The notes under the pieces: generated by a model | What the model was told of the DNA's origin: nothing | The model's input: only the letters and a program-made list of their open reading frames with translations | Database searches by the model: none | Program-made: the position numbers and the translations under genes | DNA from: Alphaproteobacteria bacterium HGW-Alphaproteobacteria-4 | Lineage (GTDB): Bacteria > Pseudomonadota > Alphaproteobacteria > Rhodobacterales > Rhodobacteraceae | DNA length: 37,465 nt | NCBI GenBank assembly: GCA_002842855.1 | Contig: PHEE01000026.1 | Location: 1 to 37,465 of the forward strand | Direction of reading: 5' to 3' | In this document: positions 17,177-24,719 of the stretch, piece after piece | Layout of the letters: every line of letters starts with the position of its first letter | Position numbering within the stretch: position 1 is the stretch's first letter

Positions 17177-18133
17177 TCACAGGCTCCTTGAGACGAACAG
17201 AAGCAACATGCCAAGCAGCCCCAGCATCAGCGCGGCGCCGAGAAAATCGGGCACCCGGAACACCCGCATCTTGGCGATCGACACCTCGAATACGCCCAGC
17301 ATCACGCCGCCCACCGCAAGCTTGCCGATGTAGAAGGCAAGCGACAGCGGGTAGGCAAGCACCCCGGCGCTGCCGCTGGCAATGCCCCACGGCACGAAGA
17401 TGCAGCCGATCAGCGAGATGTAGAGCAAGAGCTTGAGCGCCGCCGCGATCTCGATCATCGCAAGGTGGCGACCGGAATATTCCAGCACCATCGCTTCGTG
17501 CACCATGGTCAGTTCCAGGTGCGTCGTCGGGTTATCGACCGGAATGCGCGCATTTTCGGCCAGCGCCACGATCACCAGCGCCACCAACGCAAGCCCAAGC
17601 GAGACCCGCAGGCCCACGTCTTCGGTCGCCATGTAGGAAGCGACGGTCGAAAGCTGCGTGGACCCCGCCACCAGCGATACCGAAAAGACGGCCAGCAGCA
17701 TTGCAGGCTCGGCCATCGAGGCAATCATCATTTCGCGGCTGGCGCCGATACCGCCGAAGGCGGTGCCCACATCCATGCCCGCCAGCGCCAGAAAGAACCG
17801 CGCCGACCCAAGCAGGGCAACGATGGCGATGAGGTCGGCGGTCCAGTTGAATTGCAGCCCGGTGGCGAAGGTGGGCACCAGCGCCGCCGCCACCCAGGTG
17901 GCCGCAAACACCATGTAGGGCACGACGCGAAACAACCACGAGGCGTTTTCGGCCAGCACCACCTCTTTGCGCATCAACCGCAGAATATCTCGGTAGGGCT
18001 GCACGATCGAGGCGCCTCGCCGCCGCAGCATCCGCGCCTTGACCTTGCGCACCAGCCCTACCAGCGCCGGGGCAAGCGCCACCACCAGCGCCATCTGGGC
18101 GCCCTGAATGAGCAGGCTCAGCATCAGTTCCAT
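17177..18133 (-). CDS. hyfC: Hydrogenase-4-like subunit C (NuoH homologue)
   Basis: A 318-residue NuoH/HyfC membrane subunit with eight helices, which anchors the peripheral arm. Conserved segments are KARMLRRRGASIVQPYRDI near the N-terminus, FGGIGASREMMIASMAEPA in the middle, and the charged loop ALAENARIPVDNPTTHLELTM that forms part of the quinone or ion cavity in this family. The start at 18133 is chosen because it gives the standard length and begins within the end of hyfB (10-base overlap); the open frame continues to 18499 but only over hyfB. Length as for E. coli HyfC (322). Confidence 0.95.
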   Translation of the reverse strand: MELMLSLLIQGAQMALVVALAPALVGLVRKVKARMLRRRGASIVQPYRDILRLMRKEVVLAENASWLFRVVPYMVFAATWVAAALVPTFATGLQFNWTADLIAIVALLGSARFFLALAGMDVGTAFGGIGASREMMIASMAEPAMLLAVFSVSLVAGSTQLSTVASYMATEDVGLRVSLGLALVALVIVALAENARIPVDNPTTHLELTMVHEAMVLEYSGRHLAMIEIAAALKLLLYISLIGCIFVPWGIASGSAGVLAYPLSLAFYIGKLAVGGVMLGVFEVSIAKMRVFRVPDFLGAALMLGLLGMLLLFVSRSL

Positions 18134-20136
18134 ATCGTCAGCACCAGCAAGAGCGACACCAGCGAACCCACGACAAGGCTCAGGTAGCGCCGGATGGTCA
18201 GGAATTGCAGGCGGTTCGACTGCGTGGCGATGGCGTTGATGATCGCGGAAAGGCGCAGATAGCCGCCCTCCCAGATCACATCGCGCACGATCACGCCAAG
18301 CCGCGCCGGGCGGTTGTCGCCCGGTGGCGGCATCGACACATCTTCGCGTGCGCCAAGCAGAATGGTGCCCAGCACCCGGCGCAGCGGCTGCGCAAAGCTG
18401 CCCGCGCCGTATTGCGTATTGGCGATATCCGAAGGAAAGCCGCAATCCCACGCCGGACCACGGCGCAGGCGGCGCGAGGCGAGCCGGTGCACCAGCCATG
18501 CCGACGAGGTGGCCGAAAACACGATGAACAGGAATACCAGCAACCCGTTATAGGTGCTGCGCGCCTCGGCAATCGGCACCAGCGTTTGCCAGGCGTCGTC
18601 GGCCTGCACCGGCAGGCGCGCGTGCGCCATCGCTTCGGCGGCCGGCGCGAGCAGGTCTAGAACCACGCCGGGAAAGATGCCCGCAAGCACGCAGACGAGC
18701 GCCAGCGCGCCCATCGCAGCCAGCGAAAAGCGATCGACCTCGACCGCCTTCGCCGCAACTTCGCTGCGGGGCCGACCCAGAAATCCGACGCCGTAAAGCC
18801 GCACGAAAGCCGCTGCCGCCAGTGCCGCAGCCAGCGCCAGCATCGCCCCCGCCGCCGGCACGATGATCTGCAAGCCCGCCTGCGGCAGATCGGGGCTTTT
18901 CAGCACCGACTGGAACAGCAGCCATTCCGACGCGAAACCGTTAAGCGGCGGCAGTGCCGAAATTGCCAGCGCCCCCACCAGCATCAAGAATGCCGTCACC
19001 GGCATTCGGTGAATCAGCCCGCCCAGTGCATCCAGCTCGCGCTGACCAGTGGCCACCAGCACATTGCCCGCGCCCATGAACAGCAGGCTTTTGAACGCGG
19101 CGTGGTTGAAGATGTGAAACAGCGCAGCCGAGAATGCCAGCGCCGATGTGGCGGCCATGCCATTGGCGCGAAACGCCAGCGCAAGGCCAAGGGCTGCAAC
19201 GATCACCCCGATGTTCTCGATGGTCGAATAGGCGAGCACCTTCTTGATGTCGCTTGCCACCAGCGCGTTGAGGATGCCCAGCACCGCCGTAGTCGCGCCC
19301 AGCACGATTACCGCCGGGCTCGCCCACCACGCCAGCGGCCCGGCAAGGTCGAACACCACGCGGATCAGGCCATAAAGTGCCACCTTGGTCATCACCCCGC
19401 TCATCAGCGCCGAAACGTGGCTGGGCGCGGCAGGGTGCGCCAGCGGCAGCCAGACATGCAGCGGCACCAGCCCCGCCTTTGACCCCGCCCCGACCAGCAT
19501 GAGCGCCAGAATTGCCGCTGCCATCGCGGGTGAGCGTTGGGTGGCGCGCATCGCCTCAAAGGCATAATCCCCGGCACTTCCCGCCAGCAGACCAAAGGCC
19601 AGCAGCAGCGCCATGGTGCCGAACCCCGCCATCACAAGGTAAACATAGCCCGCATGCTGGGTGCCCGCCGCGCGGTGATGCGCCATCACCAGCGCCCAGG
19701 ACAAAAGCGACATCACCTCCCACGACAGCAGAAAGGAAAAGGCGTCATGCGCCAGCACCACCAGCACCATCGCGCCCAGAAACGCCGGGTAGAAGGGCAG
19801 CACCCGCAACGGTTCCTGCTCGTGGCGCCCATAGCCTATGGCATAGATGCTGGCTGCCGCGCCGCCAAAGCCGACCACCAGCAGGAAAAAGGCTGACAGC
19901 GCATCCAGTTGCCAATGCGCACCAAGCCACGGCAGCCCGATCGGCAGCACCCGGCCCGAAATCTCTGCCGCCCCCGCCAGAACCGACACGCCCACGCTGG
20001 TCAGCACCAGACAGAGCAGCGCCGAAGCGCCGTAGACAAGCGCAGAAACCGCCGCGAGGCGGCGCAGCACTATGGCCGCCGGGCCGAGCGCCAGCAGCGC
20101 CGCAACGCAGAAAAGCGACAGGTCAACCGCGGACAT
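18124..20136 (-). CDS. hyfB: Hydrogenase-4-like subunit B (NuoL-type antiporter homologue)
   Basis: A 670-residue membrane protein, nearly identical in length to E. coli HyfB (672), of the NuoL/M/N–Mrp family. Key residues for ion transfer are in FLLSWEVMSLLSWALVMAHH (Glu), GAGSKAGLVPLHVWLPLAHPAAP (Lys and His) and LAYSTIENIGVIVAALGLA. The C-terminal part carries the extra helices of HyfB and a soluble loop with RRGPAWDCGFPSDI. The start at 20136 is preferred because GGAGGGCGG lies just upstream; an ATG at 20157 is the alternative. It overlaps the XRE regulator gene by 14 bases, so regulator and complex are co-expressed. Confidence 0.95.
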   Translation of the reverse strand: MSAVDLSLFCVAALLALGPAAIVLRRLAAVSALVYGASALLCLVLTSVGVSVLAGAAEISGRVLPIGLPWLGAHWQLDALSAFFLLVVGFGGAAASIYAIGYGRHEQEPLRVLPFYPAFLGAMVLVVLAHDAFSFLLSWEVMSLLSWALVMAHHRAAGTQHAGYVYLVMAGFGTMALLLAFGLLAGSAGDYAFEAMRATQRSPAMAAAILALMLVGAGSKAGLVPLHVWLPLAHPAAPSHVSALMSGVMTKVALYGLIRVVFDLAGPLAWWASPAVIVLGATTAVLGILNALVASDIKKVLAYSTIENIGVIVAALGLALAFRANGMAATSALAFSAALFHIFNHAAFKSLLFMGAGNVLVATGQRELDALGGLIHRMPVTAFLMLVGALAISALPPLNGFASEWLLFQSVLKSPDLPQAGLQIIVPAAGAMLALAAALAAAAFVRLYGVGFLGRPRSEVAAKAVEVDRFSLAAMGALALVCVLAGIFPGVVLDLLAPAAEAMAHARLPVQADDAWQTLVPIAEARSTYNGLLVFLFIVFSATSSAWLVHRLASRRLRRGPAWDCGFPSDIANTQYGAGSFAQPLRRVLGTILLGAREDVSMPPPGDNRPARLGVIVRDVIWEGGYLRLSAIINAIATQSNRLQFLTIRRYLSLVVGSLVSLLLVLTIWN

Positions 20137-20404
20137 CGCCGCCCTCCGCCTCGGCATCGGACGCGCGCAGCCGCACGCCGCGCCCTGCGGGCGCGCTGGC
20201 GGCCCCTTCGGCGATCAGTTCAACGCCCGCACGGCTGAGCGCGTCAACGACCTTGGTCAGGCTGCCAACCCAGCCGCGCACGTTGCCCGCGCTCGATTCC
20301 ATACGTTGAATGGTGGGCACCGAAACCTCGGCCAGCGCAGCCAGCCGCCTCTGGTCAATGCCAAGCAGCGCGCGGGCTGCCCTGATCTGGGCCGATGTAA
20401 TCAT
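20123..20404 (-). CDS. XRE-family helix-turn-helix regulator of the hyf-like operon
   Basis: A 93-residue DNA-binding protein. MITSAQIRAARALLGIDQRRL opens the family's compact helix-turn-helix (about residues 14-40, LAALAEVSVPTIQRMESS). The C-terminal part GVELIAEG...GRGVRLR matches the small XRE proteins often found in alphaproteobacteria. The ATG at 20404 is used; a longer reading to 20437 would start inside the likely promoter. It is the first gene of the operon, overlapping hyfB by 14 bases. A local, self-regulating repressor is the simplest model. No sensory domain is visible. Confidence 0.9.
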   Translation of the reverse strand: MITSAQIRAARALLGIDQRRLAALAEVSVPTIQRMESSAGNVRGWVGSLTKVVDALSRAGVELIAEGAASAPAGRGVRLRASDAEAEGGDVRG

Positions 20405-20424
20405 CCGCAGACTCCGCTGCCATC

Positions 20425-20464
20425 TATCATACCGCATGTGATATGCATCTTGATTGATATGTCA
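20425..20464 (-). promoter_or_regulatory. Probable promoter and operator of the XRE-hyf operon
   Basis: On the minus strand a perfect -35 hexamer TTGACA (20459-20464) is followed after 16 bases by TATCAC (20437-20442) as -10, placing the transcript start near 20430, about 25 bases before the regulator ATG. Overlapping the -10 and start site is an imperfect palindrome ATCATA-N5-TGTGAT (20425-20441), and TGATATG occurs twice (20438-20444 and 20454-20460). These are plausible binding sites for the XRE protein. The region is notably AT-rich against its surroundings. Confidence 0.55.
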
Positions 20465-20605
20465 AACCATGAAAACGCGGTTTCAGGCAAAACCCGCCCG
20501 ATCACGACGGCGCGCGCCCGCGCCAGTCGCGGTTGCATCGCGCGCCACCATCGTTAGTGTCGCCCCGCCCGTGCCACCCGGTGCGCGCCTGCCCCCGGAG
20601 TGCCC

Positions 20606-22780
20606 ATGCAAGCCCTGACCCTGACCCGCGACCTCGTGCTGATCGGCGGCGGCCACACGCATGCACTGGTGCTGCGCATGTGGGGCATGAACCCGTTGCC
20701 CGGTGTGCGCCTTACGCTGATCTCGCCGACCCCTACCGCCGCCTATTCAGGCATGTTGCCGGGGCATGTAGCCGGGGTCTACCCGCGCGCCGCGCTGGAG
20801 CTCGATTTGATGAAGCTCGCCCGACACGCAGGCGCCCGCCTGATTCTGGCGCGCGCCACCGGCATCGACCGCGCGGCGCGCATGGTGCTGGTCGAAGGGC
20901 GTGGCGCGGTGGCCTATGACGTTGCCTCGATCGACATCGGCATTTCGTCCGAAATGCCTGCGCTGCCGGGCTTTGGCGAACACGCGGTGCCGGTCAAACC
21001 GCTCGACGATTTCGCCGACCGCTGGCAAGAGTTTGCGCAAGACGTCGCGGCGGGCCGCAGCCGGGGCCGCGTGGCCGTCATCGGCGGTGGCGTGGCGGGG
21101 GTGGAACTGGCGCTGGCTACCTGCGAGCGTTTGGGGGCGGCAGCCGAGGTCAGCGTGATCGAGGCCGGGGTGCCGCTGGCGCTGCTCGGGCGCGGCGCGC
21201 GGCACCGGCTCTGCGCACAGATCGAGGCTGCGGGCGCCAAGATGCTGCGCGGCGCGGGCGCAGTGCGGGTGGAACCGGGGGCGGTGCATCTGGCCGACGG
21301 GCGTGTTGTTGCGGCCGATTTCATCATCGGCAGCGCCGCCACAAGGCCGCAAGGCTGGCTGGCCGACACCGGGCTGGCACTGGAAAAGGGCTTCGTGCAG
21401 ATCGGCCCCACCCTGCAAACCCTGACCGATCCGCTGATTTTCGCGGCGGGCGACATTGCGCACATGGGCTTTGCGCCACGGCCCAAGGCCGGGGTCTATG
21501 CGGTGCGGCAGGCGCCGGTGTTGCTGCACAATCTGCGCGCGGCGCTGAGCGGTGGGCAGATGCGGGCCTACGCACCGCAGCGCGATTACCTCAAGCTGGT
21601 GTTCGCGGGTGGTGGCACCGCGGTGGCCGACAAATGGCACCTGCCGCTCCATGGCCGTTGGCTTTGGCGCTGGAAGCAGCGGATCGACCTGAAATTCATG
21701 GCCAAGGTGCATGACCTGCCCCCGATGCCCACCGCCGCCCTTCCCGCGACCATGGCCGATGGCGTGCGCGAGGCGCTGGCCGGGGGCAAGCCGCTCTGCG
21801 GAGGTTGCGGCGGAAAGATGGGCGGGCAGGCGCTGCGGGCGGCACTTGCTGCGCTGCCCGCGCCGCACCGCGCCGATGTGCTGGCGGGCGCGGGCGATGA
21901 TGCGGCGGTGCTGCGACACGGCGCGGGGGTTCAGGTCATCACCACCGACCACATGCGCGCCTTCACCCCCGACCCGTGGCTGGCCGCACGCATCGCCGCC
22001 GTCCACGCGCTCGGCGATGTCTGGGCGATGGGGGCAGCACCACAGGCACTGCTGGCGCAAGTCACCCTGCCGCCGATGTCCGAGCACTTGCAGGCGCGCA
22101 GCCTGACCGAAATCCTTGCCGCCGCATCCGAGGTTTGCGCGGCAGCCGGGGCCGATCTGGTGGGCGGCCACACCGCGATCGGCGCCGAACTGACCTTGGG
22201 TTTCACCGCGACCGGGCTTTGCACGGGCACGCCGATCGGCCAAACCGGGGCGCGGGCGGGGGATGTGCTGATCCTGACCAAACCGATCGGCACCGGAGTG
22301 GTGCTTGCTGCCGAGATGATCGGGCAGGCGCCGGGCCGCGCCGTGGCGGCGGCGCTGGCTTCGATGTGTCGCGCGCAGGGCGCCGAAGCCGCGATTCTGG
22401 CTTCCATTGCCCGCGCGATGACCGATGTCACCGGTTTCGGGCTGGCCGGGCACCTGATGGGCATCCTCGAAGCCTCAAACCTCGGCGCGCGGCTGAACCT
22501 CGCGGCGGTGCCGCTGTTGCCCGGCGCATTGGCGCTGGCCGAAGCGGGCCACAGCTCGTCCCTGCTGCCTGCCAACCTTGCGGCGCTCGCAGGGCGGATG
22601 ACAGCGCCGCCGGGGCCACATGCAGCTCTGCTGGCCGACCCGCAGACGGCAGGCGGACTGCTGGCGGCAGTGCCTGCCGACGCGGCAGAGCGCATCTTGC
22701 GGGCGCTGCGCGATTGTGGCGCCGAAGCGGCAATCATCGGCGCGCTTGCCGCGGGCGCCCCACATCTGACGGTGGTCTGA
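20606..22780 (+). CDS. selD: Selenide, water dikinase (SelD) fused to N-terminal FAD/NAD oxidoreductase
   Basis: A 724-residue fusion. Residues 1-375 form an NDH-2-like pyridine-nucleotide oxidoreductase: FAD site VLIGGGHTHALVL (11-23), NAD site VAVIGGGVAGVELALA (156-171), and the late FAD motif IFAAGDIAHM (278-287). Residues 395-724 are SelD, which makes selenophosphate from selenide and ATP. Catalytic Cys401 and Lys404 lie in LCGGCGGKMG, with GAGDDAAVL and LVGGHTAIGAELTLGF following. The ATG at 20606 has GGAG 5 bases upstream. The oxidoreductase may supply or protect reduced selenium; that is inference. It faces mnmH, which consumes selenophosphate. Such fusions are known in other bacteria and some algae. 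Confidence 0.96.
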   Translation: MQALTLTRDLVLIGGGHTHALVLRMWGMNPLPGVRLTLISPTPTAAYSGMLPGHVAGVYPRAALELDLMKLARHAGARLILARATGIDRAARMVLVEGRGAVAYDVASIDIGISSEMPALPGFGEHAVPVKPLDDFADRWQEFAQDVAAGRSRGRVAVIGGGVAGVELALATCERLGAAAEVSVIEAGVPLALLGRGARHRLCAQIEAAGAKMLRGAGAVRVEPGAVHLADGRVVAADFIIGSAATRPQGWLADTGLALEKGFVQIGPTLQTLTDPLIFAAGDIAHMGFAPRPKAGVYAVRQAPVLLHNLRAALSGGQMRAYAPQRDYLKLVFAGGGTAVADKWHLPLHGRWLWRWKQRIDLKFMAKVHDLPPMPTAALPATMADGVREALAGGKPLCGGCGGKMGGQALRAALAALPAPHRADVLAGAGDDAAVLRHGAGVQVITTDHMRAFTPDPWLAARIAAVHALGDVWAMGAAPQALLAQVTLPPMSEHLQARSLTEILAAASEVCAAAGADLVGGHTAIGAELTLGFTATGLCTGTPIGQTGARAGDVLILTKPIGTGVVLAAEMIGQAPGRAVAAALASMCRAQGAEAAILASIARAMTDVTGFGLAGHLMGILEASNLGARLNLAAVPLLPGALALAEAGHSSSLLPANLAALAGRMTAPPGPHAALLADPQTAGGLLAAVPADAAERILRALRDCGAEAAIIGALAAGAPHLTVV

Positions 22781-22858
22781 AACACCCCGCTCTGTCGCCG
22801 ATGCCCGCGCCGAAACGCAGCCACAGGGTGCATGCCGCACCCCACCCGCGCCTTGCGT

Positions 22859-22904
22859 CTTCAATGCGTCAAATACCCCGGGGGTCCGGGGGCTGGCCCC
22901 CGGC
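22859..22904 (+). repeat. Dispersed GC-rich hairpin repeat, copy C (between convergent selD and mnmH)
   Basis: A 46-base element starting CTTCAATGCG, with TACCCCGGGGGTCCGGGGGC and ending in GGCCCCCGGC; nearly identical to copy B (6817-6862, opposite orientation). The end folds into a CCGGGGGC/GCCCCCGG hairpin. It lies in the 151-base gap between the 3' ends of the selD fusion and mnmH, where a two-way terminator would be expected. Confidence 0.75.
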
Positions 22905-22931
22905 GCGATTGGGCAGGCGCCCGACCGGCCG

Positions 22932-24023
22932 CTACATCCCCGCCGCAGCCATCACCTGCCGGGCGATGCCGGGCAGATCGTCGGGCGCGAGCCGTGCGGC
23001 GGGCAGCTCGATCTCGCCCGCCACCGCGTGGCGCGCGCGCTGGCGGCTGTAGCGGGGGTCATAGTGCGCGGCCATCAGCGCGGCGGCCAATGCCTCGTGC
23101 GCGCCCGCTTCGGCCAGCGCGAGCCACTCGGCAATGGTTTCGGCCGGGTGCAGGCGGCGCATCTGGGTGATGGTGGCCGCCAGCCGCCCCGGTTCCGCCG
23201 CCGCCGCGGCATAGGCCCGCGCAAGGTATTCGGCCCGCGCCGCCAGCGGCACCGCCAGCCGCACGCGGGGTGCTGCGCACATCGCTGCCCAAAGCTTGCG
23301 CGGCACGATCAGATCGCCCACACGGCTGCTTTCAGCCTCGACCAACACCGGGCGCGCGGGGTCAAGCCGCGCCAGCACCCGCGCCAGCCGCCCCTCGAAC
23401 GCCTTCTGGCTGGGCTGCCCCCCCGGCATCGCACCGAACAGCGAACCGCGGTGGTTGGCCAGCCCTTCAAGGTCGATCACCTGCCCGCCCGCCGCCGCCA
23501 CCGCCGCCAGCACATCGGTCTTGGCGCTGCCGGTGTTGCCGTCAAGTACCACCACGGGCGGGCGCACCGGGGTTTCCTGCACCTCGGCCACCACCAGCCG
23601 CCGCCAGCTTTTGTAGCCACCCACCAGCAGCGTGACCCGCCAGCCGACCTGCGACAGGATCGAGGCGAACGAGCCCGACCGCTGGCCGCCGCGCCAGCAA
23701 TAGACGAGCGGCCGCCAGCCGCCCGTGAGCGCGGCCAGTGGCCCTTCCAGATGCAGGGCCGCATTGCGGGCCACCAGCGCGGCGCCGATCTTGCGCGCAT
23801 CGAACGCCGACACCTGTTTGTAGATGGTGCCAACCCGGGCGCGCTCGGCGTCGCTCAGCACCGGCAGGTTGATTGCGCCGGGCACATGGTCTTCGGCGTA
23901 TTCGGCGGGGCTGCGCACATCAATGATGGTGTCGAAATCGAGCGCGTCGAGATCGGCGATGGCGGTCAGTTGCAATTTGGCGGTGTCGCGCCCGGCGGAG
24001 GGCTGCGGGTCGGTGCGGTTCAT
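22932..24023 (-). CDS. mnmH: tRNA 2-selenouridine synthase
   Basis: A 363-residue MnmH (SelU/YbbB). It replaces sulfur by selenium in 2-thiouridine at the wobble position of tRNAs, using selenophosphate. The N-terminal rhodanese domain (about residues 20-140) has IIDVRSPAEYAEDHVPGAINLP and the catalytic Cys109 in VYCWRGGQRSGS. The C-terminal part has a P-loop DGNTGSAKT (161-169) and GLANHRGSLFG. The length matches E. coli (364). The start at 24023 has a GAGGAA ribosome-binding site; the longer reading to 24077 is rejected. It faces the selD fusion, so selenophosphate supply and use are encoded side by side. No selA, selB or selC is in the window. Confidence 0.96.
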   Translation of the reverse strand: MNRTDPQPSAGRDTAKLQLTAIADLDALDFDTIIDVRSPAEYAEDHVPGAINLPVLSDAERARVGTIYKQVSAFDARKIGAALVARNAALHLEGPLAALTGGWRPLVYCWRGGQRSGSFASILSQVGWRVTLLVGGYKSWRRLVVAEVQETPVRPPVVVLDGNTGSAKTDVLAAVAAAGGQVIDLEGLANHRGSLFGAMPGGQPSQKAFEGRLARVLARLDPARPVLVEAESSRVGDLIVPRKLWAAMCAAPRVRLAVPLAARAEYLARAYAAAAAEPGRLAATITQMRRLHPAETIAEWLALAEAGAHEALAAALMAAHYDPRYSRQRARHAVAGEIELPAARLAPDDLPGIARQVMAAAGM

Positions 24024-24087
24024 TGGGCGGTTCCTCGGCGGCGTGCGCAAACTAGGCGCAGGCCGTGGCGGGCGCAAGACAGCGCCT

Positions 24088-24115
24088 CCGGCGGGGATAT
24101 TTGGGCCAAGGCAAG
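24088..24115 (-). repeat. Truncated or diverged relative of the dispersed repeat
   Basis: Read on the minus strand this 28-base stretch begins CTTGCCTTGGCCCAAATA and continues TCCCCGCCGG, sharing the CTT-N7-CAAATA-CCCC start of copy C but lacking the hairpin. It sits upstream of mnmH, between it and the small secreted protein gene. The relationship is weak and based on about 15 shared bases. Confidence 0.35.
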
Positions 24116-24123
24116 CGGATGCC

Positions 24124-24570
24124 TCAGTTGTAGGGGCAAACCTCGGGGATCAGCGCGCGGAACGGGGCACAAAGCGGTTCCCACGCATACCACACATCGG
24201 TGGCGCCGATCGCCCAGTGCAGCGCCACCCAGGTATCGCCGGACTTTACATAGAGCACCTCGATATGCGGCGTGTCGGCCAGATAGGGGTCAAACTCGCC
24301 CCGCGCTACCATCGGGGTTTTCAACACGTCGATCGCGCCGCCGCCGGGCCGCTGGGCTTCGAGCATGGCAAAGGCGCGGTTGCCGAGCAGCCGCAGATCG
24401 TTGACGCGAAACTCGACCGGGGCGCCCAGCATCCATTCGGCATGCGGGCGGATCGCGTCCATCAACGCGGCGCGGGTGGCGCTGCCGCGTTCGGGCGTGA
24501 CCCAGCCTTGCGCCGATGCCGCCCCCGCCAGAGCCACCACAAGAACCGCCGCGCTTGCAAAGCCACGCAT
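24124..24570 (-). CDS. Small secreted protein of unknown function
   Basis: A 148-residue protein with a clear signal peptide, MRGFASAAVLVVALAGAASAQ. The mature part of about 127 residues is a mixed alpha/beta sequence with RAALMDAIRPHAEWMLGAPVEFRVNDL near its start and a C-terminal Cys pair about 11 residues apart (EPLCAPFRALIPEVCPYN), which may form a disulfide. No known domain is recognised. The ATG at 24570 has a strong ribosome-binding site (GGGGGGAGG). It is divergent from topA across 149 bases. A real gene is supported by the signal peptide, ribosome-binding site and normal codon use. Confidence 0.85.
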   Translation of the reverse strand: MRGFASAAVLVVALAGAASAQGWVTPERGSATRAALMDAIRPHAEWMLGAPVEFRVNDLRLLGNRAFAMLEAQRPGGGAIDVLKTPMVARGEFDPYLADTPHIEVLYVKSGDTWVALHWAIGATDVWYAWEPLCAPFRALIPEVCPYN

Positions 24571-24719
24571 CCTCCCCCCCCTGTTGCCAACCCGGGCATT
24601 GGGCCACCGCTGCGCGCCCGCGTCAACTGCTGCGGCGGCGATGGCGCATTGACATTGCCCCTTGACGCCCCCCATGTTCCGCGCCCAAAGCGCTTTGCCC
24701 GATCTAGCCAGAGGTAGTC

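Noticed and set aside
13027..20136. Reading the cluster as a functional [NiFe] hydrogenase-4 or formate hydrogenlyase
   Set aside because: Three of four nickel ligands are replaced, and neither maturation genes, ferredoxin subunits nor formate dehydrogenase genes are present in the window.
20747..22453. 568-codon minus-strand frame inside the selD fusion
   Set aside because: Antisense shadow; the plus-strand frame has full nucleotide-binding and SelD motifs, while this one has none.
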